Positions 1-8,080 of a DNA stretch of 10,312 nucleotides are shown in pieces. The notes below the pieces were generated by a model. It saw nothing but the letters and a program-made list of their open reading frames with translations. It ran no database searches and was not told the DNA's origin. The stretch comes from Myxococcales bacterium (GTDB taxonomy: Bacteria > Myxococcota > Polyangia > Fen-1088): NCBI GenBank assembly GCA_003155465.1, contig PMCR01000196.1, positions 4,244-14,555 on the forward strand, in the 5' to 3' direction. A program made the translations under genes and the position numbers. The stretch's first letter is position 1; each line of letters starts with the position of its first letter.

Positions 1-957
<957 letters not shown>

Positions 958-960
958 TTT

Positions 961-984
961 CCCTTGCCACAACCCCCGCAAGGG
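961..984 (+). terminator. Small hairpin directly after the GAPDH stop
   Basis: CCCTTGC at 961-967 is the exact reverse complement of GCAAGGG at 978-984, giving a 7-bp stem with a 10-base C-rich loop three bases after the gap stop codon. No T tract follows, so on its own it is a weak intrinsic terminator. It could protect the transcript 3' end or compete with the larger fold just downstream. Confidence 0.3.
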
Positions 985-989
985 GGGCG

Positions 990-1095
990 TGGCCGTGGCC
1001 GCGACGGGCACGCGCGAAGCGCGCGGGGGCAGGCGGGCTGGGAATCCCACCGAAGGGGGTGGCCGGTGTGCTCACCGGCGGCCACGGCCATTTTT
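990..1095 (+). terminator. Long-range 13-bp inverted repeat plus T5: candidate terminator or structured RNA
   Basis: Bases 990-1002 (TGGCCGTGGCCGC) are the perfect reverse complement of 1078-1090, and TTTTT follows at 1091-1095. The 75-base interior folds further: CGCGC/GCGCG around a GAA triloop at 1011-1023, CCACC/GGTGG at 1047-1062, and GCCGGTG/CACCGGC with loop TGCT at 1062-1079. The last two share one base and the last also competes for the outer arm, so not all can form together. Position after gap, between convergent genes, and the T tract favour transcription termination. A structured non-coding RNA or a dispersed repeat unit is an alternative. I recognise no known RNA family. Confidence 0.45.
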
Positions 1096-1120
1096 CGTCG
1101 GGACTCTCCTTCGAAAATGA

Positions 1121-1330
1121 CCTGCTGCCTGGTTCAGTAACTCGTTGCGCATCCTCCAGGGGGCACGGCTCGCACTGCTCCTGCGTGGTCTGCTTTCCGA
1201 AGAGACCATCGACACCGTGCTGGCGTCCATGCAGGCACGGATCGAGCGACCGGAAGGCGTGGCGCTCTTTCATTGGGACCGCGTGACGGCGCGGAAGAAG
1301 GGCGGCACGCCGGATAGATACACGTGCGTG
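1121..1330 (+). pseudogene. Possible gene relic or unrecognised small coding segment
   Basis: The frame entered after the TGA at 1118-1120, with a possible TTG start at 1145, reads as plausible protein for about 60 residues (LSEETIDTVLASMQARIERP, then VALFHWDRVTARKKGG). A hand count over 1145-1318 gives roughly 72% / 48% / 80% G+C at codon positions 1 / 2 / 3, the pattern of genuine high-GC coding sequence. After about 1320 the frame loses this character and runs on antisense through the DUF4340 gene without a natural stop, and no ribosome-binding site is evident. It may be the remnant of a gene whose ends are lost, or a chance pattern. I do not recognise a family. Confidence 0.25.
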
Positions 1331-1351
1331 AGGGGTAGCCCACGATCGTGG

Positions 1352-1371
1352 CGGGGCCCCATCGGGCCCCG
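1352..1371 (-). terminator. GC-rich hairpin downstream of the ABC operon
   Basis: CGGGGCCC (1352-1359) and GGGCCCCG (1364-1371) form a perfect 8-bp stem with loop CATC, about 44 bases past the stop of the last operon gene. No T run follows on the minus strand, so it is at best a non-canonical terminator or an RNA 3'-end barrier. The palindrome CACGATCGTG at 1341-1350 lies next to it. Confidence 0.3.
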
Positions 1372-1414
1372 TCTCCGGCTCCGCCCCGGCCCCTTGCCCG
1401 GAATCCCAGACTCG

Positions 1415-2782
1415 CTACTTTTTCTTGACCTCGTCCAACTTGACTGCGATGCGATCGACCGCCCACTTGCCCACCACGAAGATGTCGGGCTCGCCGTTGG
1501 CCATGACGTAGTAGTTGTTCTTGTCAGTGGTCTCGCCTCCGACCTTGAGCGTGCACGCATGGCCCTTGACGTTCGACTTTGCGCTGATGACGGCGGTTGG
1601 CTTGGCAAGGCCGGTCGTCTTGGGCGAATTGTCTTCGGCGTAACCCTGCGCCTTCCAGTCGAGGAAGAAGCCCGCGAGCGCGTTGGCCTTCGAGATGTCC
1701 GGCGCCGCGCCGGCTGGCTTGGTCAGCTTCCAGGCGTCGTCTCCGGTCTTGCCTGGGGGCCTCACCAGCACGAAGGGATCCTTGTCCCGTGCCACCGCGA
1801 CCTCGGTGACCTCGCCTGCGGTGAGGTTACAGATGGTCTTGTCGCGGAAGTCGATCGGGCGCTTGTTGAGCTGATCGATGGTGAACTTCTTGACCAGGAA
1901 CACCTGCGGCTTGTCAGCCATCTTGACATAGGTGTCGTCTTCGCCCTTCTTCTTGCCGACCAGCACCCGGTACTGCTTGCCGTTGCGGAGCGAGACGGTG
2001 ATGGTGTTTTCGGGTGAGTCCAGGCCGGTCTCCTCGGGCTTGGCGTTGTCGGCGAATTCGCTCGCCGCAAAGGCTGAGCAGGTGGTAGCCACGTCGACGG
2101 CCGCCCTCTTGTCAAAGGGTTCGACCTTGATGGCGGACTCGACCACGCGCCATTCAGGCGCCGCGCCCGCGTCCGTGGGTGCGGGCCTGGTGATCACGAT
2201 CCGGCCGTTCGATTTCGTGACGATCTCGATCTTCTCGGCGTCTCTCTCTTCGAACCTGGAGATATGCTTGTCGCGCCATCCCAGGGTGTCCCTGTCCAAC
2301 TGGTATTTGTAGAATCCCGTCGCGGACCACACCTCGTCCTTGCCCTCCAGGCGCACCATGGTCTGGTCGTTTGCGGTCTTGCCCACGTGCAGATCGGCCA
2401 GAAGCTTGTCGCCCTTCTTCACCGCCACGCGCAGACCACCGTCACCCACCTCGAACTCATTGTGTCGACTCTTCTCGGCCGACAGGATCTCGCCGAACTC
2501 AAGTTTCTCGATGGCTTCGAAGCCTGCCTTGGCGCTTTCCTTGTCGGCAAGGTAGTCGACCGGTTTCACGATCTGGTACTCATCGCCTTGCTTCTTCATG
2601 ACGGTGGTGGCGCCGCCCTTGGTCACTTCGAGGGTATCGAAGCTGTCCGCTTTGAGCTTGGGGATGGGACGCGGGCGCTCGCCGGCGGGTCGGGCGCCTT
2701 TCTCAGGCGAGCGCAAGAGGCCGATGGTGGCGACAACAAGGACGGCGAAGATTGCGCCGGCGAACAGGGTCTTCCGATTCAT
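1415..2782 (-). CDS. DUF4340 domain protein, last gene of a Gld-type ABC export operon
   Basis: A 455-residue protein with one N-terminal membrane anchor (about residues 5-23, after MNRK) and a large extracytoplasmic part. The body has the repeated beta-rich modules of DUF4340: short strands around phrases such as FDTLEVTKGG, DLHVGKTANDQTMVRLEG, VWSATGFYKYQLD and YRVLVGKK, plus a related C-terminal module ending DIFVVGKWAVDRIAVKLDEVKKK. In many bacteria DUF4340 proteins are encoded beside GldG-like proteins and are presumed accessory to the exporter; their biochemistry is unknown. The ATG at 2782 is preceded by GAGG at about 7 bases, and the gene begins 16 bp after the GldG-like stop, so translation is probably coupled. 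Family assignment is firm; function is inferred from context. Confidence 0.88.
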   Translation of the reverse strand: MNRKTLFAGAIFAVLVVATIGLLRSPEKGARPAGERPRPIPKLKADSFDTLEVTKGGATTVMKKQGDEYQIVKPVDYLADKESAKAGFEAIEKLEFGEILSAEKSRHNEFEVGDGGLRVAVKKGDKLLADLHVGKTANDQTMVRLEGKDEVWSATGFYKYQLDRDTLGWRDKHISRFEERDAEKIEIVTKSNGRIVITRPAPTDAGAAPEWRVVESAIKVEPFDKRAAVDVATTCSAFAASEFADNAKPEETGLDSPENTITVSLRNGKQYRVLVGKKKGEDDTYVKMADKPQVFLVKKFTIDQLNKRPIDFRDKTICNLTAGEVTEVAVARDKDPFVLVRPPGKTGDDAWKLTKPAGAAPDISKANALAGFFLDWKAQGYAEDNSPKTTGLAKPTAVISAKSNVKGHACTLKVGGETTDKNNYYVMANGEPDIFVVGKWAVDRIAVKLDEVKKK

Positions 2783-2798
2783 GGGCTACCTCGACTGG

Positions 2799-4451
2799 CT
2801 AGATGGTCTGAGAACTGCGGGCCATGCGGCGGAGGCGCCAGCGGACCACCCCGTAGGCGCAGAACAGTACCGGCAAGCCCAGGATGTTGATCCACTTGAG
2901 CGTGCTGGCTTTGGCTTCGGAGAACACTCCCAGGGGGCGGCTGCCCATGGTCTTGGAACGGAGCGGGATGAGAGCCTCATCCTCCACGGTCCAGCCGATG
3001 GCGTTGTGGAGCATGAGCGCGCCCGCCTCGTAGAAGGGGAAGGCGCGCGAAAGCTGGACGTAATCGTCGTTGGCGAAGTCGGAGTCGCCTATGACCACTA
3101 GGCGCACGGGTTTCTGCGATTCGGACAGGGGCTGCTTGTCGGCCGCGGATAGCCCCGCCTCGGGTCCCTTCACAAAGGCGCTCTTGAGTGGTCCCTGATA
3201 GGCGTAGCCGAAGGCAAACGGGCCACGGTCCTTGGATTCCTCGATCTTTGTGGTCTGGCTCATGATGAAGAACCCTGCGTGCCTCCAACTGCTCGGCCCC
3301 GAGGAAGCCAGCTTCCACAGCTTGCCTCCCGCCGGTACGTTGCCGCCTGCCAGGGGGCCCACCAGGTCAACCGTGCTTGCCAACGGGAAGACCAGGCCCC
3401 GTATGCCATCCAGCACGGAAATGGGCGGGTTCTTGGCGATCTGCACGCCCACCCATATGGGGAGCTGGGTCAGGGCGCGGCGTCCGCCACCCAATTCGAC
3501 CAGGCCGGGCATGGCCGCCTCATTGTCCGCGATCACGTCTTGCCCAACCTTGAAGCCATAGGCTTCCAGAACCTTCTCCAGGCCCGTCTGGTTGGACTGG
3601 ACCATCTTGATCTGGGGCATCCCAGGTTGGTTGAACTGCTGGCCGGGCGCGCTGATAGCCATGCCGTCGTTGAGAATGACGGCACCCCGGCCGGTCATCA
3701 GGAAGCGGTCAACTTCGCGCTGGCCCTTGTCGTCAAAAGCCTGCTGCCCCTTGGGGCCGCCCACCACCAGGCAGTCCACGTCAGCGCCGATCTCGGCCGA
3801 CGACGGATTCACCGTGGTCAGGTCGTACTCCTGCTCCAAAACCTGCTTCAGGGCACGGAAGCCCTGGTTGGTGTCTGACTCGCCGTGGCCCGTGGTGAAA
3901 GCGATCTTCTTCTTCTTCACCGTCATTTTCTTGATGAGCGACGAGATGTCGAATTCGAGGCCCTCGGCTCGGCCGATTTGCGGGATCGATTCGATCTTGT
4001 CGCCGTACAGGAGGCAGAGGCCCAAGTAGTAGGCGCCCATCTCGAACTTGGAGCCGCGCAAGACCTGGATCTGAATCTTGTCGACCTTGCAGCGACCGGC
4101 CTCTTGTTCGAGGTTCTTGTCCGAACCCGGGTCAATCGCCTCCCAGCGGAACTTCCCCGAGGAGCTGGTGCGGTACTCGTCGATCGTGTCGCGCACGTAG
4201 CGCGACAACGTCTTCATCTCGGGCGGCAGATCCGACGAGATGAAGGCCTTGACCGTCAGGTAGTCCGGCAGGTTTTTCACCAGATCCCGCGACGGCTTGG
4301 ACAAGGTGTAGATTTTGCTTTCGGTCAGGTCGATGCGGCCGAAAAACCGCGTGCCGATCAGATTGACCAGCACGATCACGCCGACGACAAAGAGGGCGTA
4401 CAGGATGGCGTTGGAGGCGTAGGCGCGCTTCTTGCTAGATGTGGTCGACAT
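2799..4451 (-). CDS. GldG-like ABC transporter auxiliary protein
   Basis: A 550-residue protein with the GldG / ABC_transp_aux layout: an N-terminal transmembrane helix (about residues 15-33), the family phrase FFGRIDLTESKIYTLSKPSRDLVKNL split over residues 36-61, a long extracytoplasmic region, and a C-terminal helix near residues 518-536 followed by a basic tail (RWRLRRMARS). FTTGHGESD around residues 186-193 is the glycine/histidine turn typical of this family, and IGDSDFAND near the C-terminus also recurs in it. In Flavobacterium, GldG works with GldA and GldF and is needed for gliding; elsewhere the role is unknown. It starts three bases after the permease stop, with GGAAG upstream inside the permease end, consistent with coupled translation. 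Not a catalytic transporter subunit by itself. Confidence 0.88.
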   Translation of the reverse strand: MSTTSSKKRAYASNAILYALFVVGVIVLVNLIGTRFFGRIDLTESKIYTLSKPSRDLVKNLPDYLTVKAFISSDLPPEMKTLSRYVRDTIDEYRTSSSGKFRWEAIDPGSDKNLEQEAGRCKVDKIQIQVLRGSKFEMGAYYLGLCLLYGDKIESIPQIGRAEGLEFDISSLIKKMTVKKKKIAFTTGHGESDTNQGFRALKQVLEQEYDLTTVNPSSAEIGADVDCLVVGGPKGQQAFDDKGQREVDRFLMTGRGAVILNDGMAISAPGQQFNQPGMPQIKMVQSNQTGLEKVLEAYGFKVGQDVIADNEAAMPGLVELGGGRRALTQLPIWVGVQIAKNPPISVLDGIRGLVFPLASTVDLVGPLAGGNVPAGGKLWKLASSGPSSWRHAGFFIMSQTTKIEESKDRGPFAFGYAYQGPLKSAFVKGPEAGLSAADKQPLSESQKPVRLVVIGDSDFANDDYVQLSRAFPFYEAGALMLHNAIGWTVEDEALIPLRSKTMGSRPLGVFSEAKASTLKWINILGLPVLFCAYGVVRWRLRRMARSSQTI

Positions 4452-4454
4452 GGT

Positions 4455-5165
4455 TCACTTCCACTTCCGAGACTCAAGGGTAACCGTAGCGATGACCAGC
4501 GAGACCACCATCACGGACAGGTAGTAGACGACATCGCGCGAATCGATGACGCCGCGGCTGATGGACTCGAAATGCGACTCGATGCTCAGGTAGGAGAGCA
4601 GCGGTTGCAGGGACTCCGGCGTGAATTGCACCAGGCGGTAGAAAAGGAAAAGCGCAAACGAGATGGCGAAGCCGATGATGAACGCGACGATCTGATTGCG
4701 GGTGAAGGTCGAAGCCATGACCCCAATGGCCATGTAGGCCCCGCCCATGAGCAGGACACCCACGTACCCGCCGATGGCCGGTCCCTTGTCGAGCGGCCCA
4801 ACCAGCATGACCGTGACGGCGTAGCACAAGGTCAGGCCCACCAGCGTTGCCAGCAGGGTCATTCCCCCCAGGAACTTGCCGACGATGACCTGCCAGTCGC
4901 GTACCGGCATCGTGATCAGCATCTCAAGCGAGCCGCTGCCCTTTTCCTCGGCAACCAGTCGCATGGCCATGGCCGGTACGATGAAGCTGAGCAGGAGCGG
5001 CATGAGGTTGAAGTAGGCCCGCAACTCCGCTTGCCTTTCTATGAAAAGCGAGCCGAAGAAGAGATAGCCCGCCAGGAGCATGAACACCGTGACGACGATG
5101 TACGCTATGGGCGAGTTGAAGTAGGTGCGGATCTCCCGCTTGGCGATGGTGAGGGCGGCGTTCAT
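4455..5165 (-). CDS. ABC-2 type permease, GldF-like
   Basis: Inner-membrane subunit of an ABC exporter, 236 residues with six predicted helices at about 20-42, 54-70, 98-122, 134-153, 158-178 and 212-230. Between helices 2 and 3 lies the ABC-2 signature EEKGSGSLEMLITMPV (residues 73-88), the cytoplasmic coupling segment conserved in GldF and NosY-type permeases. The start overlaps the ATPase stop as ATGA, so the two are almost certainly translated together and form one complex. The N-terminal MNAALTIAKREIRTYFNSPI is also typical of the family. Substrate cannot be read from sequence. Length matches the family and no disruption is seen. Confidence 0.92.
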   Translation of the reverse strand: MNAALTIAKREIRTYFNSPIAYIVVTVFMLLAGYLFFGSLFIERQAELRAYFNLMPLLLSFIVPAMAMRLVAEEKGSGSLEMLITMPVRDWQVIVGKFLGGMTLLATLVGLTLCYAVTVMLVGPLDKGPAIGGYVGVLLMGGAYMAIGVMASTFTRNQIVAFIIGFAISFALFLFYRLVQFTPESLQPLLSYLSIESHFESISRGVIDSRDVVYYLSVMVVSLVIATVTLESRKWK

Positions 5166-6124
5166 GACTTGCTCTCTTCTTGGGTGGTCAGGTGGCGGAA
5201 CACGGTTTCCAGGCTGGCAGCTTCACGGTGTAGCTCCAGCAGAGTCCATTTGTTGTCCACGACGGCGCGGAAGAGGACCTTGCGAAGATCGTCGTCCCCT
5301 GCGGCATCCAAGGTGAAGGAGTGGGCCCCGTCTTCGCCCAGCGTTGTCTCGCAGCGGGACACGCCCTTGATGCTTCCCAGGCGCGCCTTGACCGCGTCCT
5401 GGGTGGCCCCGTTGGCTTCGACCACCAGGCGGTAGCGGCTGCCCTTTTCTCGCGCGCGCAGGTCGTCGGGCGTGCCGTCGGCCACCAGCTTGCCGCTGCT
5501 GATGATTAGGATCCGGCTGCAGGTGGCCTGAACTTCCGGCAGGATGTGGGTCGATAAGATGACCGTCTTTTCCTTGCCCACTTCCTTGATGAGCTTGCGA
5601 ATCTCGACGATTTGGTTGGGGTCGAGCCCGCTGGTGGGTTCGTCGAGGATGAGGATGTCGGGGTCGTCGAGCATGGCTTGCGCCAGTCCCGCGCGTTGCC
5701 GGTAGCCGCGTGACAGCTCACCGATCAATTTGCCCGCCACTTCGTGCAGGCCGCAGCGGCCCCCTATCTCCTTGATGCGCTTCTGGCTCCGGTCGGAAGC
5801 CATGCCCCGCATCGCTGCCGCGAACTGCAGATACTCGAGTACCGTCATATCCTTGTACAGTGGTGTGTCTTCAGGCAGATAGCCGAGGTGCTTGCGTACC
5901 TCCAGCGAGTTGTCGAACACGTCGAAGCCCGCCACCTTCGCCCGGCCGCCAGTGGGCGCCAGGAAGCAGGTCAGAATCTTCATCGTGGTCGACTTGCCCG
6001 CGCCGTTGGGGCCTAGAAAACCGAGCACCTCCCCCTTGCGCACGTTGAACGTGACGTCGTCCACGGCACGGGTGGCGCCGTAGACCTTGGTGAGGTTCTC
6101 GACCTGAATCATCAGCTCTGGCAT
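5162..6124 (-). CDS. ABC transporter ATP-binding protein, GldA-like
   Basis: Cytoplasmic ATPase of the exporter, 320 residues from the chosen ATG. It has Walker A GPNGAGKST (about 38-46), a Q-loop region of the GldA type (GYLPEDTPLY, with Glu where many ABC proteins have Gln), the modified signature LSRGYRQR (137-144) instead of LSGGQ, Walker B LILDEP (158-163) with catalytic Glu162, the D-loop SGLD and the H-loop STHILPE. A C-terminal extension of about 100 residues resembles the DUF4162-like regulatory tail of export ATPases. A GTG at 6157 would add 11 residues, but GAGGA lies just before the ATG at 6124 and homologues begin near MIQVENLTKVYG. First gene of the four-gene operon. Confidence 0.95.
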   Translation of the reverse strand: MPELMIQVENLTKVYGATRAVDDVTFNVRKGEVLGFLGPNGAGKSTTMKILTCFLAPTGGRAKVAGFDVFDNSLEVRKHLGYLPEDTPLYKDMTVLEYLQFAAAMRGMASDRSQKRIKEIGGRCGLHEVAGKLIGELSRGYRQRAGLAQAMLDDPDILILDEPTSGLDPNQIVEIRKLIKEVGKEKTVILSTHILPEVQATCSRILIISSGKLVADGTPDDLRAREKGSRYRLVVEANGATQDAVKARLGSIKGVSRCETTLGEDGAHSFTLDAAGDDDLRKVLFRAVVDNKWTLLELHREAASLETVFRHLTTQEESKS

Positions 6125-6128
6125 TTGA

Positions 6129-6133
6129 TCCTC
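6129..6133 (-). promoter_or_regulatory. Ribosome-binding site deciding the ATPase start
   Basis: On the minus strand GAGGA is followed by four bases and then the ATG at 6124. It supports that start over the GTG at 6157, which has no comparable site. Confidence 0.6.
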
Positions 6134-6270
6134 ATTGAATTGTTCAGTCGGAGCCACTTGCGACCCCGCCGCGGAAACCGCACAGGCCAGGACTTTATTC
6201 CCGACCCGAAGGCAGCGGCCTGTCCGGTAGCGCTTTCACGTACTGCGGGCCGCCCATCGGTGTCAAGGGA

Positions 6271-8037
6271 TCAAGGGGATCGCCGCGCCGGCGCCGCCTT
6301 CTCTGTCCGCGTTAGGACTGGTCCCAACGGCGCCAGGCTGCGCAGCCAGCGGGTGGCGACTGCCTCGGTGGCCGACGTGAAACGCCCTCCAGGGGCTGCT
6401 GACTGCAGGATAGTTGCTGCTGATGTTGTCATTGTTTCAACTAGTTGCTCGCTACTGTTAAACTTTTTCTTGAATGATGAAATGGCCTCGGCTGGCAGGG
6501 GTTCGATAGGGCCGGGCGCCCGTCCTAGCAGGCGTTGGACGACAACGGTTCGTGCCAGCAGGCCGGTGTCGACAACGACGGGATCGGAGACGCCGATAGC
6601 GGCCAGCCGCTCGGGAGAGACATGAATGGGCCGCACGCCCAGACCCACCACCAGGGCAAGGGCCGCCCCGGCTCGCTCCATGGCGGCCGTGGCCGTGACC
6701 AGGTCATGCAGGCTTCCGAAGGGACGCGCGCCTGCACTGGGCGGCTGGTCGAGCAGGCAGGGATAGAGGGGACGCAACCTGGTCAGCGCGGCCATGACAT
6801 CGGCGTCCTCGGGCTCCCACAGGTCGACCTCGGGCCGAAGCGCGGCAAAGGGGTTGTCGCGCAAGAGTGAGCGCGCGAGCTTGTGCAGCTTGCCCACCAG
6901 GCTGACGCCCAGGCGGAAGAGCCTGATCAAGGGGACTCGGCGCACGGCGGCCACGCCGGCGGCATCGTCCCCTCGGCTGAGAAACTCCACCGCCAAATCC
7001 AGCGTAGCTGCCACGCGTCCAAGTACACCGGCAACCACCGGGTCGTCTCCGGGCGAGACCCGGTCGGCGGAGAGCACCCGGTTGCACAGCGCCACCAGGG
7101 CGAAATGCAGATCGGCTGCCTCCTCCACTGATGTCAGACCTGCGACAGCGCGAGAGAACGGCGTTGCGCCCGCAAGGCGATCGGCCATCACGACCGGCAG
7201 GCGCAGGTGGCTGTCTGAGCCAGAGTCGTCGCACGGTCGAGTCGACGTGAGCGGCCCTGGTTCCAGGTGCACGCTGGCCGGGTCCAGTTCGCGATAGACC
7301 TCGAGCGCCTGGTAGAAATCCACGAAACCCATGTCGGCCATGCGTCCCGATCGCCAGCGCAAGGCGGTTTCCTCCAATCCCGTGTCGAGTTCCGAGCGAA
7401 TACCGACCAGAAAACGGCGCATCATGGATTGGTCCGCGCGGTAGAGGTTCTCCACCAGGTGCTGAGTCATCCGCTGGGTCTGTTCATCACCCAGCAGTTC
7501 CAGGGTGAAGAGACGATCCGGTGTGTCAAAGAGGCTGCCCTCGGGTTCGTCAGGCGGTTCCTCCAGTGACAGGTCGTAGATGCGAGCCCGCTGGCGAATC
7601 AGCAAAGCGACCAGCTCGATGTCAAGGCCGCGTACCCAGGCTCCGAGGGTTTCGTAGGGAGCCTCCGCCATGGCGGCCAGCCACTCGTCAGTGCGCTCGG
7701 TTGAAATCCGATCGCGATCCCAAAGGGCGAGGTCAAGCGCCCCTTGCACCTGCTCGGCCGTGCCGTGAACCAAGATGTCAAGGGCGTCCGGAAAGCCCAG
7801 CTCGTGCAGGACGTAGAAGAACTCGTCGGGCGGCAGGGCGCGAATTGCGCTGACCGGATCGGCCGTCGCAAAGAGCGCATCAGCGCGGCGGTCGCGACGG
7901 CCGCGGTCAAGCTGGGCGCGATAGCGGGACAGGGCCACGACATGGCCCTTGGGTTTGGGGACTGGTTTGCGCGTTTTGGTCACGGGCGAACTATGGAACG
8001 CTGGGGGCCGCCGGTCCACGGTTGGCAGGGCAGACAT
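6271..8037 (-). CDS. DUF6178 family protein of unknown function
   Basis: A soluble, mostly helical protein, 588 residues from the ATG at 8037 or 570 from a GTG at 7983; neither has a good ribosome-binding site. Family-like features are IRALPPDEFFYVLHELG (about 65-81), which opens the conserved domain, and RWRSGRMADMGFVDFYQALE (227-246). I assign DUF6178 from recollection of deltaproteobacterial homologues carrying these phrases; no function is known. No signal peptide or membrane segment is seen. The frame stays open to 8307, but that extension is antisense to the DUF47 gene and is not counted. Codons around residues 518-542 (bases 6411-6484) are strikingly A/T-rich, about 35% G+C by hand count, unlike the rest. 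It lies 146 bp upstream of the ABC operon on the same strand and could be co-transcribed. Confidence 0.8.
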   Translation of the reverse strand: MSALPTVDRRPPAFHSSPVTKTRKPVPKPKGHVVALSRYRAQLDRGRRDRRADALFATADPVSAIRALPPDEFFYVLHELGFPDALDILVHGTAEQVQGALDLALWDRDRISTERTDEWLAAMAEAPYETLGAWVRGLDIELVALLIRQRARIYDLSLEEPPDEPEGSLFDTPDRLFTLELLGDEQTQRMTQHLVENLYRADQSMMRRFLVGIRSELDTGLEETALRWRSGRMADMGFVDFYQALEVYRELDPASVHLEPGPLTSTRPCDDSGSDSHLRLPVVMADRLAGATPFSRAVAGLTSVEEAADLHFALVALCNRVLSADRVSPGDDPVVAGVLGRVAATLDLAVEFLSRGDDAAGVAAVRRVPLIRLFRLGVSLVGKLHKLARSLLRDNPFAALRPEVDLWEPEDADVMAALTRLRPLYPCLLDQPPSAGARPFGSLHDLVTATAAMERAGAALALVVGLGVRPIHVSPERLAAIGVSDPVVVDTGLLARTVVVQRLLGRAPGPIEPLPAEAISSFKKKFNSSEQLVETMTTSAATILQSAAPGGRFTSATEAVATRWLRSLAPLGPVLTRTEKAAPARRSP

Positions 8038-8041
8038 GAGG

Positions 8042-8070
8042 TTGACAGCGCGCCTCGGTTCAGCGATACA
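8042..8070 (+). promoter_or_regulatory. Candidate sigma-70-type promoter for the DUF47 gene
   Basis: A perfect TTGACA at 8042-8047 and GATACA at 8065-8070 (three of six matches to TATAAT) are separated by 17 bases. Transcription would start around 8076-8080, making the mRNA leaderless or nearly so for the ATG at 8081. The codons across this stretch in the DUF47 frame (TTG, ACA, TCA, ATA) are rare for this genome, which fits non-coding DNA here. Confidence 0.35.
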
Positions 8071-8080
8071 CCGCCACAAG

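Noticed and set aside
1341..1350. Palindrome CACGATCGTG as an operator
   Set aside because: Ten-base palindromes are expected about ten times by chance in a window this size, and it lies downstream of a gene rather than before one.
3885..5435. Long forward open frame of 516 codons across the GldG-like, permease and ATPase genes
   Set aside because: It is the antisense of three well-supported genes. Its translation is rich in His, Arg, Asp and Gln with no domain, as expected for the complement of high-GC coding sequence.
6261..6266. TTGACA on the minus strand just after the DUF6178 stop, as a promoter for the ABC operon
   Set aside because: At 17-base spacing the partner is GTACGT, a poor -10 match, and no better hexamer lies at 16-18 bases. 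A chance hexamer cannot be excluded.
6263..6278. Tandem octamer TCAAGGGA / TCAAGGGG at the DUF6178 stop
   Set aside because: Only two imperfect units; no sign of an array, attachment site or insertion-sequence duplication.
6438..6447. Palindrome CAACTAGTTG within the AT-rich island
   Set aside because: Too short to be notable alone; kept only as part of the codon-usage anomaly.
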